Below, piece after piece: positions 56,017 to 64,000 of a DNA stretch of 64,000 bases. This DNA is from Leptolyngbya sp. FACHB-321 (GTDB lineage Bacteria > Cyanobacteriota > Cyanobacteriia > Leptolyngbyales > Leptolyngbyaceae). The DNA lies in contig NZ_JACJPI010000040.1 in assembly GCF_014695975.1 (NCBI RefSeq), forward strand, positions 1 to 64,000, written 5' to 3'. The notes under the pieces were generated by a model. It ran no database searches. It had not been told where the DNA came from and was given only the letters and a program-made list of their open reading frames with translations. How positions within the stretch are numbered: the stretch's first letter is position 1; each line of letters begins with the position of its first letter. The position numbers and the translations under genes were made by a program.

Positions 56017-58077
56017 ATGGGGGCACGTGCTGCAAAGGCTAGCTTGAAAACGGACGCGACCGATACAGCCGATCGACAGGCGGCAAAAGCAGCGCTTCAA
56101 GCAAATAACGGGATCAAAGAGACAGCGGTGAACCCCTCGACTAATGGCTGGTCGATCGAGAAAAGCGAGGAACTCTACCGCATTACGGGGTGGGGCGAAC
56201 CATATTTTTCGATCAATGCGGCTGGACACGTCACCGTCTCTCCCGAAGGCGATCGCGGCGGCTCCCTTGACCTTTTTGACCTTGTTAATGCCCTCAAACA
56301 GCGGAACCTGGGGCTGCCGTTACTAATTCGCTTCTCCGACATTTTGGAGGACCGTATTGAACGGTTGAATGCTGCCTTTGCGAAAGCGATCGCTCGCTAC
56401 AACTATCCTGGCGTGTATCGTGGTGTGTTTCCCGTCAAGTGCAACCAGCAGCGGCACTTAGTCGAAGCGCTCGTTCGGTTTGGCAAACCGCATCAGTTCG
56501 GCTTAGAGGCAGGGTCTAAACCTGAACTTATGATCGCGCTGGCAACGTTGAAAACCCCCGGTGCGTTGCTGATCTGCAACGGTTACAAAGACCGGGAATA
56601 CATTGAAATGGCAATTCTGGCACAGCAGTTGGGGCAAATTCCCATCATTGTGCTGGAGCAAGTTGAAGAAGTACCGCTGGTAATTGAAGCAGGTCGTAAG
56701 CTGGGCATTCGTCCTATTTTAGGTGTGCGCGCTAAGCTAAGCAGCAAGGGTGTTGGACGTTGGGGTACTTCAGCGGGCGATCGTGCCAAGTTTGGCTTGA
56801 CCGTTCCCGAAATTCTCAGCACAGTGGAGCAGCTCAGCGCGGCGAATATGCTGGACTCGCTGCAACTGCTGCATTACCACATCGGTTCGCAAATTTCGTC
56901 GATCGCCGTTGTCAAAACTGCCATTCAAGAAGCCAGCCAAATCTATGTGGAGCTGGCAAAGCTTGGCGCAGACATGAAGTATCTAGATGTTGGCGGTGGC
57001 TTAGGCGTAGACTACGATGGTTCCAAAACTAACTTCTACGCCTCCAAAAACTATAACGTCCAGAACTACGCTAATGACGTGATTGCTGAAGTAAAGGAAG
57101 CCTGCGACGAGCGCAAGTTGCCTGTACCGACGCTTGTGAGCGAAAGCGGACGCGCGATCGCCTCTCACCAATCCGTCCTCGTATTCGATGTCCTTAGCAC
57201 TAGTGAAGTGCCCTCCGGTGTGCCTGACCCTGTTCAGGAAACGGAACATCTCATCATCCGTAACCTTTACGAAACTTACGAATCCATCACTGTCGAAAAC
57301 TACCAGGAGGCATACCACGACGCAACCCAGTTTAAAGAAGAAGCCATCAGCCTTTTTAACTTTGGTTACGTCAGCCTACCTGAACGCGCTAGAGCCGAAC
57401 GCCTCTACTGGCTGTGCTGCGAGAAGATTCTGGTGATTGCCCGTCAGCAAGAATACGTCCCCGATGACCTGGAAGATCTAGAAAAGATCATGGCATCGAT
57501 CTACTACATCAACCTCTCGGTGTTTCAATCGGCACCGGATAGCTGGGCGATCGACCAACTCTTTCCCATTATGCCCATCCATCGTTTGGACGAAGAACCC
57601 ACAAAACGTGCCACTCTCGCTGACCTCACCTGCGACAGCGATGGCAAAATCGACCAATTTATTGACCTGAAGGATGTGAAACCCGTGTTGGAGTTGCATC
57701 CGTTGCGTAAGGCAGAAGGCAAAGGGCAGAAGGCAGAAGTGGCGACTCCTCACTCTCACGAACCCTACTACCTGGCAATGTTTCTTGGTGGTGCCTACCA
57801 GGAAATCATGGGCAATCTGCACAACTTGTTTGGCGATACGAATGCGGTGCACATTCACCTCACGCCCAAAGGCTATGAAATTGAACACGTTGTTAAAGGC
57901 GACACAATGACAGAAGTGCTGGGCTATGTCCAGTACGACTCTGAAGACCTCATCGAAAGCATTCGTCAGCAAACTGAACTGGCATTGCAAGAAAAGCGCA
58001 TCACGCTGCAAGAGTCCCAACTGCTGCTGCAAAACTACGAGCGTAGCTTGAGCCGCTATACCTATCTCTCTGCCTAA
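56017..58077 (+). CDS. speA: Arginine decarboxylase (biosynthetic), with repeat insert
   Basis: 686-residue PLP enzyme (fold III) converting arginine to agmatine, the first step of polyamine synthesis. Visible: GEPYFSINAAGHVTV, FPVKCNQQRHLVEAL (PLP lysine), LLHYHIGSQISS, YLDVGGGLGVDYDGS, LVSESGRAIASHQSVLVFDV and the C-terminal EPYYLAMFLGGAYQEIMGNLHNLFGD. A 17-residue segment of heptad-repeat type ([11 protein letters not shown]..., 57709-57759) lies between LHPLR and EPYYLAMF where relatives have only a few residues. ATG 56017 (MGARAAKAS) with GAGG upstream is preferred to GTG 56002. With potABCD it covers synthesis and import of polyamines. Confidence 0.96.
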   Translation: MGARAAKASLKTDATDTADRQAAKAALQANNGIKETAVNPSTNGWSIEKSEELYRITGWGEPYFSINAAGHVTVSPEGDRGGSLDLFDLVNALKQRNLGLPLLIRFSDILEDRIERLNAAFAKAIARYNYPGVYRGVFPVKCNQQRHLVEALVRFGKPHQFGLEAGSKPELMIALATLKTPGALLICNGYKDREYIEMAILAQQLGQIPIIVLEQVEEVPLVIEAGRKLGIRPILGVRAKLSSKGVGRWGTSAGDRAKFGLTVPEILSTVEQLSAANMLDSLQLLHYHIGSQISSIAVVKTAIQEASQIYVELAKLGADMKYLDVGGGLGVDYDGSKTNFYASKNYNVQNYANDVIAEVKEACDERKLPVPTLVSESGRAIASHQSVLVFDVLSTSEVPSGVPDPVQETEHLIIRNLYETYESITVENYQEAYHDATQFKEEAISLFNFGYVSLPERARAERLYWLCCEKILVIARQQEYVPDDLEDLEKIMASIYYINLSVFQSAPDSWAIDQLFPIMPIHRLDEEPTKRATLADLTCDSDGKIDQFIDLKDVKPVLELHPLRKAEGKGQKAEVATPHSHEPYYLAMFLGGAYQEIMGNLHNLFGDTNAVHIHLTPKGYEIEHVVKGDTMTEVLGYVQYDSEDLIESIRQQTELALQEKRITLQESQLLLQNYERSLSRYTYLSA
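57709..57759 (+). repeat. In-frame repeat insert inside speA (51 bp)
   Basis: AAGGCAGAAGGCAAAGGGCAGAAGGCAGAAG-type heptads read [10 protein letters not shown] and run into VATPHSH. 51 bases, a multiple of three. It precedes the conserved EPYYLAMF block and is probably a surface loop. Confidence 0.75.
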
Positions 58078-58151
58078 GATTCAGCGCATGAATAGGGTAC
58101 ACTCCGGAGACTCGATCGCGCTGATTGTCCTAAACGCCTTCAGTAAACACC

Positions 58152-58523
58152 ATGACCAGCAATGGAAACCCCAACGCACCAGACAAGCTAGATATTCTGA
58201 TTGACCAGGTTGGGCATTTCACTGAAGGCTTAACAGAACTCAGGATCTTAGTGCAAGCACAGGCAGAAACAGCCCAAAAGCAGCTTGAGGCGATCGACAA
58301 GCAATCTGCCGCGATCGACAAACAATCCGCTGCGATCGAGAAGCAGGGCAATCGCTTCAACCAGATCGATGAACGCCTTGATCGAATGGCTCAAACTGTC
58401 GAGCACCAAAGCCATAATATCGAGCGTATTGTCTCAGCTATGGAAGCAAGCAACCGTAGCCAATCAGAGGCAACTAACCGTCTGGCAGCGATTGTTGATT
58501 GCCTGTTACCACCACAGCCTTAG
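58152..58523 (+). CDS. Coiled-coil hypothetical protein (123 aa)
   Basis: Acidic/Gln-rich, predicted long helix (QVGHFTEGLTELRILVQAQA..., QLEAIDKQSAAIDKQSAAIEKQG) with an internal AIDKQSA repeat, typical of a coiled coil or tail-fibre-like helix. No membrane segment. Such short proteins are common and paralogous in filamentous cyanobacteria; function unknown. Start ATG 58152. Confidence 0.65.
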   Translation: MTSNGNPNAPDKLDILIDQVGHFTEGLTELRILVQAQAETAQKQLEAIDKQSAAIDKQSAAIEKQGNRFNQIDERLDRMAQTVEHQSHNIERIVSAMEASNRSQSEATNRLAAIVDCLLPPQP

Positions 58524-58677
58524 TCAAAAATTTGGCTGGACGGATGGCTTCAGTTACCAAGGTGCCAGCTAGAAAGTAGCCAGAAGATGAAATAATGACA
58601 AACGGATACCCAACGTTACGTTGCGATTGATCGCAGCCAGTTGACATCAACTTAGCCCTTCAGCCTTCCTCAAAACC

Positions 58678-59319
58678 TTGGGTATAGACCTCCGCAGCTA
58701 CGTTTACATTGATCGCCTGCAAGCCCAGCATGCGGCTTACATGGGAACCGTTTCCATTGGGTTTCTGCCACTCCCAGGCGATGCGTCCCTCTGGATCGAA
58801 ATCTCTCCTGGTATTGAGATCAATCGGATTACGGATGTTGCGCTGAAGTCGGCAGTCGTTCGTCCTGGCGTTTTAGTCGTTGAACGACTATACGGGTTGC
58901 TAGAAGTGCATTCCAGCAACCAGGGCGAAATTCAGGCAGCGGGTAGAGCTATCTTGGATGCATTGGGTGTGCGACGGCAAGACTGTCTCAAGCCTCGCGT
59001 TCTCTCTAGTCAGATTATTCGTAACATTGACCCGCATCATACGCAGCTCATTAACCGCAATCGACGCGGACAGATGATTATGGCAGGGCAAACGCTGTAC
59101 GTGATGGAGGTTGAGCCTGCTGCTTATGCGGCACTTGCTGCTAACGAAGCAGAAAAAGCAGCGATGATCAACATCCTCCAAATTTCGGCAGTCGGTAGCT
59201 TTGGGCGACTCTATCTGGGTGGCGAAGAGCGTGACATCATCGCAGCCGCTGGAGCCGTCGTGGAGGCAATGGAAAATGTTTCTGGACGGAGCCATCCCGA
59301 CGATCGCCGTGCAGAGTAG
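58678..59319 (+). CDS. ccmP: Carboxysome shell protein CcmP (tandem BMC domains)
   Basis: 213 residues forming two bacterial-microcompartment domains in tandem (pseudo-hexameric trimer) of the beta-carboxysome shell. The start [51 protein letters not shown]-like SQIIRNID and the end [17 protein letters not shown] match CcmP throughout, and the length equals that of CcmP in Synechococcus. CcmP trimers stack face to face and have a gated central pore proposed for 3-PGA/RuBP passage. It begins at TTG 58678, which matches the conserved MGxxLRSYVY start; no strong ribosome site. It is a satellite gene, away from any ccm or rbc locus in this window. Confidence 0.93.
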   Translation: MGIDLRSYVYIDRLQAQHAAYMGTVSIGFLPLPGDASLWIEISPGIEINRITDVALKSAVVRPGVLVVERLYGLLEVHSSNQGEIQAAGRAILDALGVRRQDCLKPRVLSSQIIRNIDPHHTQLINRNRRGQMIMAGQTLYVMEVEPAAYAALAANEAEKAAMINILQISAVGSFGRLYLGGEERDIIAAAGAVVEAMENVSGRSHPDDRRAE

Positions 59320-59374
59320 CTTTCATCAGCATTGATTCGTTAACGCCCTGAATTCGCTCGCAAAGGACGCAAGT

Positions 59375-60283
59375 ATGGCAAACCCAGAGCATCTTGCACT
59401 GCTAGACCACGGTGTCGCCCAGTGGAATGAATGGCGAGTGCGATCGCCCCACACACTACCCGATCTCAGCGACGCTAAATTGAGCGGCAAACAGCTTACA
59501 GGCATTAACCTGAACTGCGCCAACCTGAATGGAGCGCTCCTTTGCAACACTAATTTGAACGGCGCTAATTGCACAAAAGCCACATTCAACAACGCCAACC
59601 TCATGCGAGCTAGCCTCGAAAAAGCAACCTTGAAGCAGGCTGAACTTGTTAATGCGACCCTCAGTGTTGCCAATCTCAACAGTGCTAATCTTTCTCATGC
59701 TGTCCTTATTGGTGCCGATCTAAAAGTGGCGTTGCTACGTGATGCGGATCTCAGCCATGCTGATTTAAGCGCGACAGAACTCTATGGGGCAGATTTACGA
59801 TCGGCGGATCTGGATGAGGCGAATCTCAGCCGCGCTCATTTAAGCACCGCAATGCTGATTGCCGCTAACCTCAGCATGGCAAACCTGACTCGTGCAAACC
59901 TCGATCGTGCCGAAATGGGGCAAGCAACCCTCTACCGTACTAACCTCCACGCTGCGAGTTTAATTGACGCACATTGCGTAGGGGCGTTTCTGTCAGGAGC
60001 TGACTTGAGCCGTGCCAACCTGTCAGGAGCCGATTTTTCCTGGTCAAAGCTCAGTCGAGTTAATTTGGCTCACGCTGATGGTCGCAAAGCTAACCTACGC
60101 GGTGCTGACCTGCGCCATGCTGATTTAAGCGCTACCAATCTCATAGAAGCAAATTTACGGGGAGCTAATCTTAGCGCGGCAATGCTTACAGATGCAGTCT
60201 TAGTTGGCGCTGATTTGAGTGATGTAAAGTGCGATCGTACTCAGTTCGACACAACTAAGCCTGACAGTAACCGACCCCGCTAA
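59375..60283 (+). CDS. Pentapeptide-repeat protein
   Basis: 302 residues, nearly all A(D/N)Lxx repeats (ANLNGALLCN, ADLSRANLSG, ADLRSADLDE) that fold into a right-handed quadrilateral beta-helix. A short non-repeat N-terminus (MANPEHLALLDHGVAQWNEWR) is shared by many cyanobacterial pentapeptide proteins. No signal peptide or membrane helix. Some pentapeptide proteins mimic DNA and bind gyrase, but most cyanobacterial ones have no known role. The gene lies 55 bases after ccmP on the same strand. Confidence 0.92.
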   Translation: MANPEHLALLDHGVAQWNEWRVRSPHTLPDLSDAKLSGKQLTGINLNCANLNGALLCNTNLNGANCTKATFNNANLMRASLEKATLKQAELVNATLSVANLNSANLSHAVLIGADLKVALLRDADLSHADLSATELYGADLRSADLDEANLSRAHLSTAMLIAANLSMANLTRANLDRAEMGQATLYRTNLHAASLIDAHCVGAFLSGADLSRANLSGADFSWSKLSRVNLAHADGRKANLRGADLRHADLSATNLIEANLRGANLSAAMLTDAVLVGADLSDVKCDRTQFDTTKPDSNRPR

Positions 60284-60446
60284 TGGAGGAGAGAATGCAG
60301 ATAATCGCAACCTTTAGTCTGTCTCTAAAGGTGCTGGGGCATCCCTCTCCTGTGCTAACTACCCGGGAGCAAAAGTTGCGATCGTCCGGCGATCGAGATT
60401 CCATAAGCAGCGGGCAAGACGCTATAGCCTGCCGGACGCGATCGCT

Positions 60447-60803
60447 CTACACTCCAAGCTTTTCACGAATGACTTCGGGCTTGTCTCTAAAGCCGACCAG
60501 TACAGCAGCGCCATCTTTAACAAAGAGTGGGCGCTTCAGCAGCATGGCATCATTGGCAAACGCTTCCACCCATTGCTCATCCGTCCAGTCATCTTTGGTG
60601 GTGCCTAGGGCGCGGTAGGATTGCCCAGAAGTATTTTTCATGGGTTTAGAGCCGAGCGCTTCGACCCAGCTTTGAATGAGCGATCGCGAAGGTGGCGTCT
60701 CTTTGGTGTCAACGAACTCGTAGGCAACACCGTTACTATCTAGCCAGGTAAAGGCTTTCTTACAGGTGCCGCAATTGGGGATACCGTAAACTTGGAGAGA
60801 CAT
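60447..60803 (-). CDS. Spx/ArsC-family thioredoxin-fold protein
   Basis: 118-residue protein with VYGIPNCGTCKKAFTWLD at the N-terminus, a CxxC redox/metal site, and KRPLFVKDGAAVLVGFRD near the C-terminus. This is the Spx/MgsR/ArsC-like group. It could be a redox-active regulator that binds RNA polymerase alpha or an arsenate-reductase relative; the ArsC catalytic arginines are not obvious. Convergent with the pentapeptide gene; 163 bases separate their ends. Confidence 0.85.
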   Translation of the reverse strand: MSLQVYGIPNCGTCKKAFTWLDSNGVAYEFVDTKETPPSRSLIQSWVEALGSKPMKNTSGQSYRALGTTKDDWTDEQWVEAFANDAMLLKRPLFVKDGAAVLVGFRDKPEVIREKLGV

Positions 60804-60964
60804 GGGAAAAAAGGCGAGACAGCTTTTCCTAGTTTAGGCGGATGGCGGATGGTTCATGATTCCAAGTAGTGCGATCACAAGCTTAATCACTGTCCAAAGA
60901 GAAGCACCAAGGAACGTTGGGCATGAAGTCTAACAGCGATCGCTAACAGTTGTGCCCCTGCTTC

Positions 60965-63900
60965 CTACTGCCGACTGCCTGCCTCAGCCGTTGTAGCCAG
61001 CTCCGTTAAGAACCGGAGCGCCTTTGCCACATAGCTCGCGCAATCGTACGGCGAACTAGCGTAGAACGATCGCCATGCCCCAGCCTTGTGTTCGTCGTAG
61101 CGATCGTGTTGGTCGGGATGCTCCTCTAGCCAAGCTAACCGAACAGCGTGACCCACTAAGACATCCAGAACAATGTAGTCTTCGATCAGTAGGTTGGGGT
61201 TGCCCTCCGCGATCGTGCTCAGTTCCATCAGCGCTTCGATATTGACCTGACGGTATTCAGGAGCCTGTATTTTGTTGAGCAGATGTTCCACTTGCAGGGC
61301 AAAGTTTTTCTCGCCTGGCGTTGTTTCGGACAGCAGCACATCGCTATCCAACCGATTGCGGCGTTCGAGCTTGTCGCCAATCACCAAACCTTTGCAGTGT
61401 TTCAGCACGTTCCACACGTTTGGGTAGAAGTTTTTGGGCACGCGGTTGAGAGACCCATCGAGTTGGCGTTTGCGCCACCAGTTTTCGACAGCAGGCTGTG
61501 TCTCATCTTCTTCTTGCTGATCCGATCGCACTACCCATTCAATATTCATCTGTCGTTGGTTGACAGGCAGCGACTCCTGGCGGAACAGGGCTTTGTCCAA
61601 GCTTTGATAGCCTTCTAGCACATGCTGGAGACGCGTTTGAATTTCGTAAGGACTAAGCTGCATCATGCGTTCATAGGCTTCATCCTGAGGAATGCTAAGT
61701 TCCCATGCCAGTTCGCTAGTGATCAGCAGAATGAGATAGCCGACTCTGAGGGTCAGCAGCCCGTTGAAGAGAGGCGGTCGCGCTTTAATCAGTAGGCTGA
61801 GGTAGACCAGAATTTCTTGGGTGAGCATCCGATCGCGAATGTCTTCCCGACAAAACTCGGTGATTTTTTCCATCACTTCGATCGGTGAAGCTGGGCGCGT
61901 AATCAACGATGCTTCACTGTAAGCACGACCCACCGCAATTTGCTTCTGGCGTACCAAAATGTCGATAACGGCATCGGCAAGGCTGATGTCAACCTTATTG
62001 CAGAGTCCGGCAGCCCGTCGTACGATCGCCCACTGTTTGAGCCTGCCCGCTTTGACATAAACTTCATCCAACAAGTTGCCGACTGTGACCGTTTCGGTAG
62101 GCTGCCCAAACCCGGTATCAAACGCAAACCCCTTTAGCCGCAGCAGCGTACTGAGCAGCTCAATTTGCTCGTAAAGGTTGGCAGACTCCTTCAGGCTAGA
62201 GAGCAACAGCGTGATGTTAGTCTCGCATTCCAGCCTGAACTCTTGCGTGATGCTGAGTGGCACTAGCTTCTGGGGCTGAAAGTTGAGGTATTGGGTTTCG
62301 GGTAGTGCATCCTGAACCGGTGACTGGGTGAAATCAAAATCATGCAGAAAGTCAATGCGCTCGATGGCGGCAGTAAGCATCAGTTGGTTGAGTTGCCCCA
62401 ACTTGACTTGCACGCCGTTGCAGTTACCGCTATTAAGTTCTTGCAGCAGCGTGAGCAGAGGCATGGTATCGCTGGCTTCGGGGTCGTCCGCCTCGAGCAT
62501 TTCCTGATCCAGCAGTAAGGTCATGGTGGGTCGTCCAAGCTGGCTCCAGTGGCGCTGAACATGTGCCAACTCGGTGCGAATCTGCGTGGCTAGAAAATGT
62601 GGATCAAGGGTCAGATAAAACTGCTGTTTATCCAGCAAGGAGGGCAAAAAGACAATGCGATCGCCCCGAATCTGAAAAATGCGTGAGGTAGTTAAACTTC
62701 GTAACCGCCGCGCTGGGCGACCACTCAGGTTAAGTTTATCGTTGCGCCCAATTTGGGTATAAACGGCTGCCAACTCCTGCGCTTCTCGTACCTGAAATAC
62801 TTCTGCCTGGGTTGGTGTTTGGGTCGCAATGCCATATGCTGCCAGCGTTGATTGAAGGGCTTCATCTTCTGCTAATAGAGCGACCTGCACCTGAGGCTTG
62901 CGCTGCTGTCGAATGTGCAAATGGCGACCGAGTGGATCAATATCGCCAACAGCCAAGAGATTTTCGCTGAGTAGCTGCCCCAACAAGTACAGGCTTTGCG
63001 CCCAGACAAGAGGAACGTTTTCATTGGGCAGGCGCTTCTGGCTTTGCGGTGCAGCTTGTTCTGCTTCCACACAATTCGCAGGAACGTAATAAAGCTCTGG
63101 TAGCAGGTGTAACCCATCGCGCTCCACCAAAACAGCTTGTAGCCGCGCCTGATAGTCCTGGATTTGGTCACGATCGCCCCGAAACACTGCATCCAGCAGC
63201 AGGTAGGTAAAGAAGAGGGGCCATTCGCATTCGATATGTTCAAATTGCTTTAGCTCCCACGGCTCGTAGTGCAGGCGGCTAGTATCTTCTAGCACTGTCT
63301 GATGCCCATCGCGCAAAAAGCGCTTGCAGCCGTACTTGCCCTGAAGCTTCTGGATAATGTCATTACGGGTGCGATCGCGCAGTGCCCCATCATCTACCGC
63401 AAACGCCGGAAAGCCAATCACACTTAACAATGCCGCATCCACTTCTTTAGAACTGGATTCTCTGGGTAGCATTGATTCAAGCGTAATGCGCGATCGGGCA
63501 ATTTCGTCTGGTAGCACATGAATCACAGAGTTTTGATTGCCATGCACCCCAAAGAGGTTTAGCCCACTCATTGCCTCTAGCGCCGCTTTTGCCATACCAA
63601 CGGAACTGGCATTCAGTTCTGGGTTGCCGTGGTTAATTTTGTTACCTCGCTCCCAGATGCCAAAATCCGGAGTGCGGTAGGCGCGTCCAATGTAATAAAC
63701 CAGATTTTGAACGAAATTGACCTCATCCGTGGTGAACACAATATGCAGCCCTGAAGCCGTCATCTGCGCCAGCACCAGCAAATAAATTGAGGTCGCATCA
63801 AGCTGCAAGTGTCCCCACTGGTCATCACCCACAACGGTGGCACCTGTCTGGGTGTCATACTTCGCATGCAGTGCATCCAGTGGCGATTGGGTTACTTTGA

Positions 63901-64000
63901 ACTGCTCAACCTTCTGTACTTGCCGCATCATGGCAAACAGCAGCCCGCGCATTAGCTTGACAACGCTATGTTCTAGCTCAAAGGTGCGCCCACGATCGTC
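60965..64000 (-). CDS. Glycoside hydrolase family 15-type protein (runs off right edge)
   Basis: The frame is open from 60965 to the end of the window; the residues beyond the ORF-track Met at 63952 (DDRGRTFELEHSVVKL...) continue in frame, so the true N-terminus lies outside. At least 1011 residues are encoded. The N-terminal third (MTASGLHIVFTTDEVNFVQNLVYYIGRAYRTPDFGIWERGNK) is the (alpha/alpha) barrel of GH15/phosphorylase-kinase alpha-beta subunits, and the rest is the long C-terminal region of that family. In cyanobacteria these proteins are annotated as GH15 proteins, possibly linked to glycogen; actual hydrolase activity is unproven. Confidence 0.85.
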   Translation of the reverse strand, partial: DDRGRTFELEHSVVKLMRGLLFAMMRQVQKVEQFKVTQSPLDALHAKYDTQTGATVVGDDQWGHLQLDATSIYLLVLAQMTASGLHIVFTTDEVNFVQNLVYYIGRAYRTPDFGIWERGNKINHGNPELNASSVGMAKAALEAMSGLNLFGVHGNQNSVIHVLPDEIARSRITLESMLPRESSSKEVDAALLSVIGFPAFAVDDGALRDRTRNDIIQKLQGKYGCKRFLRDGHQTVLEDTSRLHYEPWELKQFEHIECEWPLFFTYLLLDAVFRGDRDQIQDYQARLQAVLVERDGLHLLPELYYVPANCVEAEQAAPQSQKRLPNENVPLVWAQSLYLLGQLLSENLLAVGDIDPLGRHLHIRQQRKPQVQVALLAEDEALQSTLAAYGIATQTPTQAEVFQVREAQELAAVYTQIGRNDKLNLSGRPARRLRSLTTSRIFQIRGDRIVFLPSLLDKQQFYLTLDPHFLATQIRTELAHVQRHWSQLGRPTMTLLLDQEMLEADDPEASDTMPLLTLLQELNSGNCNGVQVKLGQLNQLMLTAAIERIDFLHDFDFTQSPVQDALPETQYLNFQPQKLVPLSITQEFRLECETNITLLLSSLKESANLYEQIELLSTLLRLKGFAFDTGFGQPTETVTVGNLLDEVYVKAGRLKQWAIVRRAAGLCNKVDISLADAVIDILVRQKQIAVGRAYSEASLITRPASPIEVMEKITEFCREDIRDRMLTQEILVYLSLLIKARPPLFNGLLTLRVGYLILLITSELAWELSIPQDEAYERMMQLSPYEIQTRLQHVLEGYQSLDKALFRQESLPVNQRQMNIEWVVRSDQQEEDETQPAVENWWRKRQLDGSLNRVPKNFYPNVWNVLKHCKGLVIGDKLERRNRLDSDVLLSETTPGEKNFALQVEHLLNKIQAPEYRQVNIEALMELSTIAEGNPNLLIEDYIVLDVLVGHAVRLAWLEEHPDQHDRYDEHKAGAWRSFYASSPYDCASYVAKALRFLTELATTAEAGSRQ

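Noticed and set aside
60283-60618. 111-aa plus-strand ORF after the pentapeptide gene
   Set aside because: Mostly antisense to the Spx/ArsC-like gene, with low-quality composition.

Overview
The window is chromosomal DNA of a cyanobacterium. The evidence is the frequent HIP1-type octamer GCGATCGC, the genes ndhL, ndhH, ccmP, cyanobacterial speA and an rbp-rpsU pair, and a trnL(UAA) gene split by a group I intron. Many short heptanucleotide repeats of the kind typical of filamentous or Leptolyngbya-like cyanobacteria are also present. The genus cannot be fixed from the sequence alone.

Layout. 1-750: transposon debris (C-terminus of an IS630-type transposase, then a decayed TnpB 3' end with its structured right end). 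0.8-4.9 kb: signalling genes (CHASE2 histidine kinase and NarL-type regulator, a divergent PAS-LuxR regulator, an NfeD-like protein). 5-16 kb: mostly housekeeping and membrane genes (trpS, MTHFR family, a DUF937-like protein, a membrane GTPase, an EEP-family hydrolase with a 53-aa membrane protein missed by the ORF track, an ABC ATPase, FAS1, mscL, def, an FHA-PrsW protein). 16.2-20.3 kb: an accessory stretch with an exact-period 285-bp tandem duplication, an Mrr-type nuclease, an unknown protein and a CHAT-FHA caspase-like protein. 20.5-27 kb: mrdA and a complete polyamine transporter operon potA-D-B-C. 27-32 kb: rpsU/rbp, a DUF4333 lipoprotein, an unknown conserved protein and ligA. 32.1-34.4 kb: intron-containing trnL(UAA), ndhL, DUF3007, trpA. 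34.8-43.7 kb: a four-gene envelope cluster (DUF11/SdrD-B protein, about 1250-residue beta-barrel protein, beta-helix/OmpA protein, second DUF11 protein). 43.9-64 kb: rluE-type synthase, map, an HD hydrolase, two DUF2808 paralogues, ndhH, rsmH, a GAF-LOV-PAS hybrid kinase, an O-methyltransferase, trhO, speA, ccmP, a pentapeptide protein, an Spx/ArsC-like protein and a GH15-type protein running off the right edge.

Connections. speA makes agmatine, the polyamine precursor, and pot imports polyamines. ndhL and ndhH belong to NDH-1 and ccmP to the carboxysome shell, so all three bear on inorganic-carbon use. The envelope cluster looks like one operon for a cell-surface assembly.

The strongest unusual signals are: (i) heptanucleotide repeats that have entered three protein genes in frame (ligA, speA and the signal-peptide region of the OmpA/beta-helix gene, the last flanked by a near-perfect 10-bp duplication) and also the trnL intron, with only stop-free repeat orientations inside genes; (ii) the four-gene envelope cluster; (iii) the CHAT-FHA / unknown / Mrr accessory block beside a tandem duplication; (iv) a LOV-type blue-light hybrid kinase. 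Functions come from motif recognition by eye; no database search was run.
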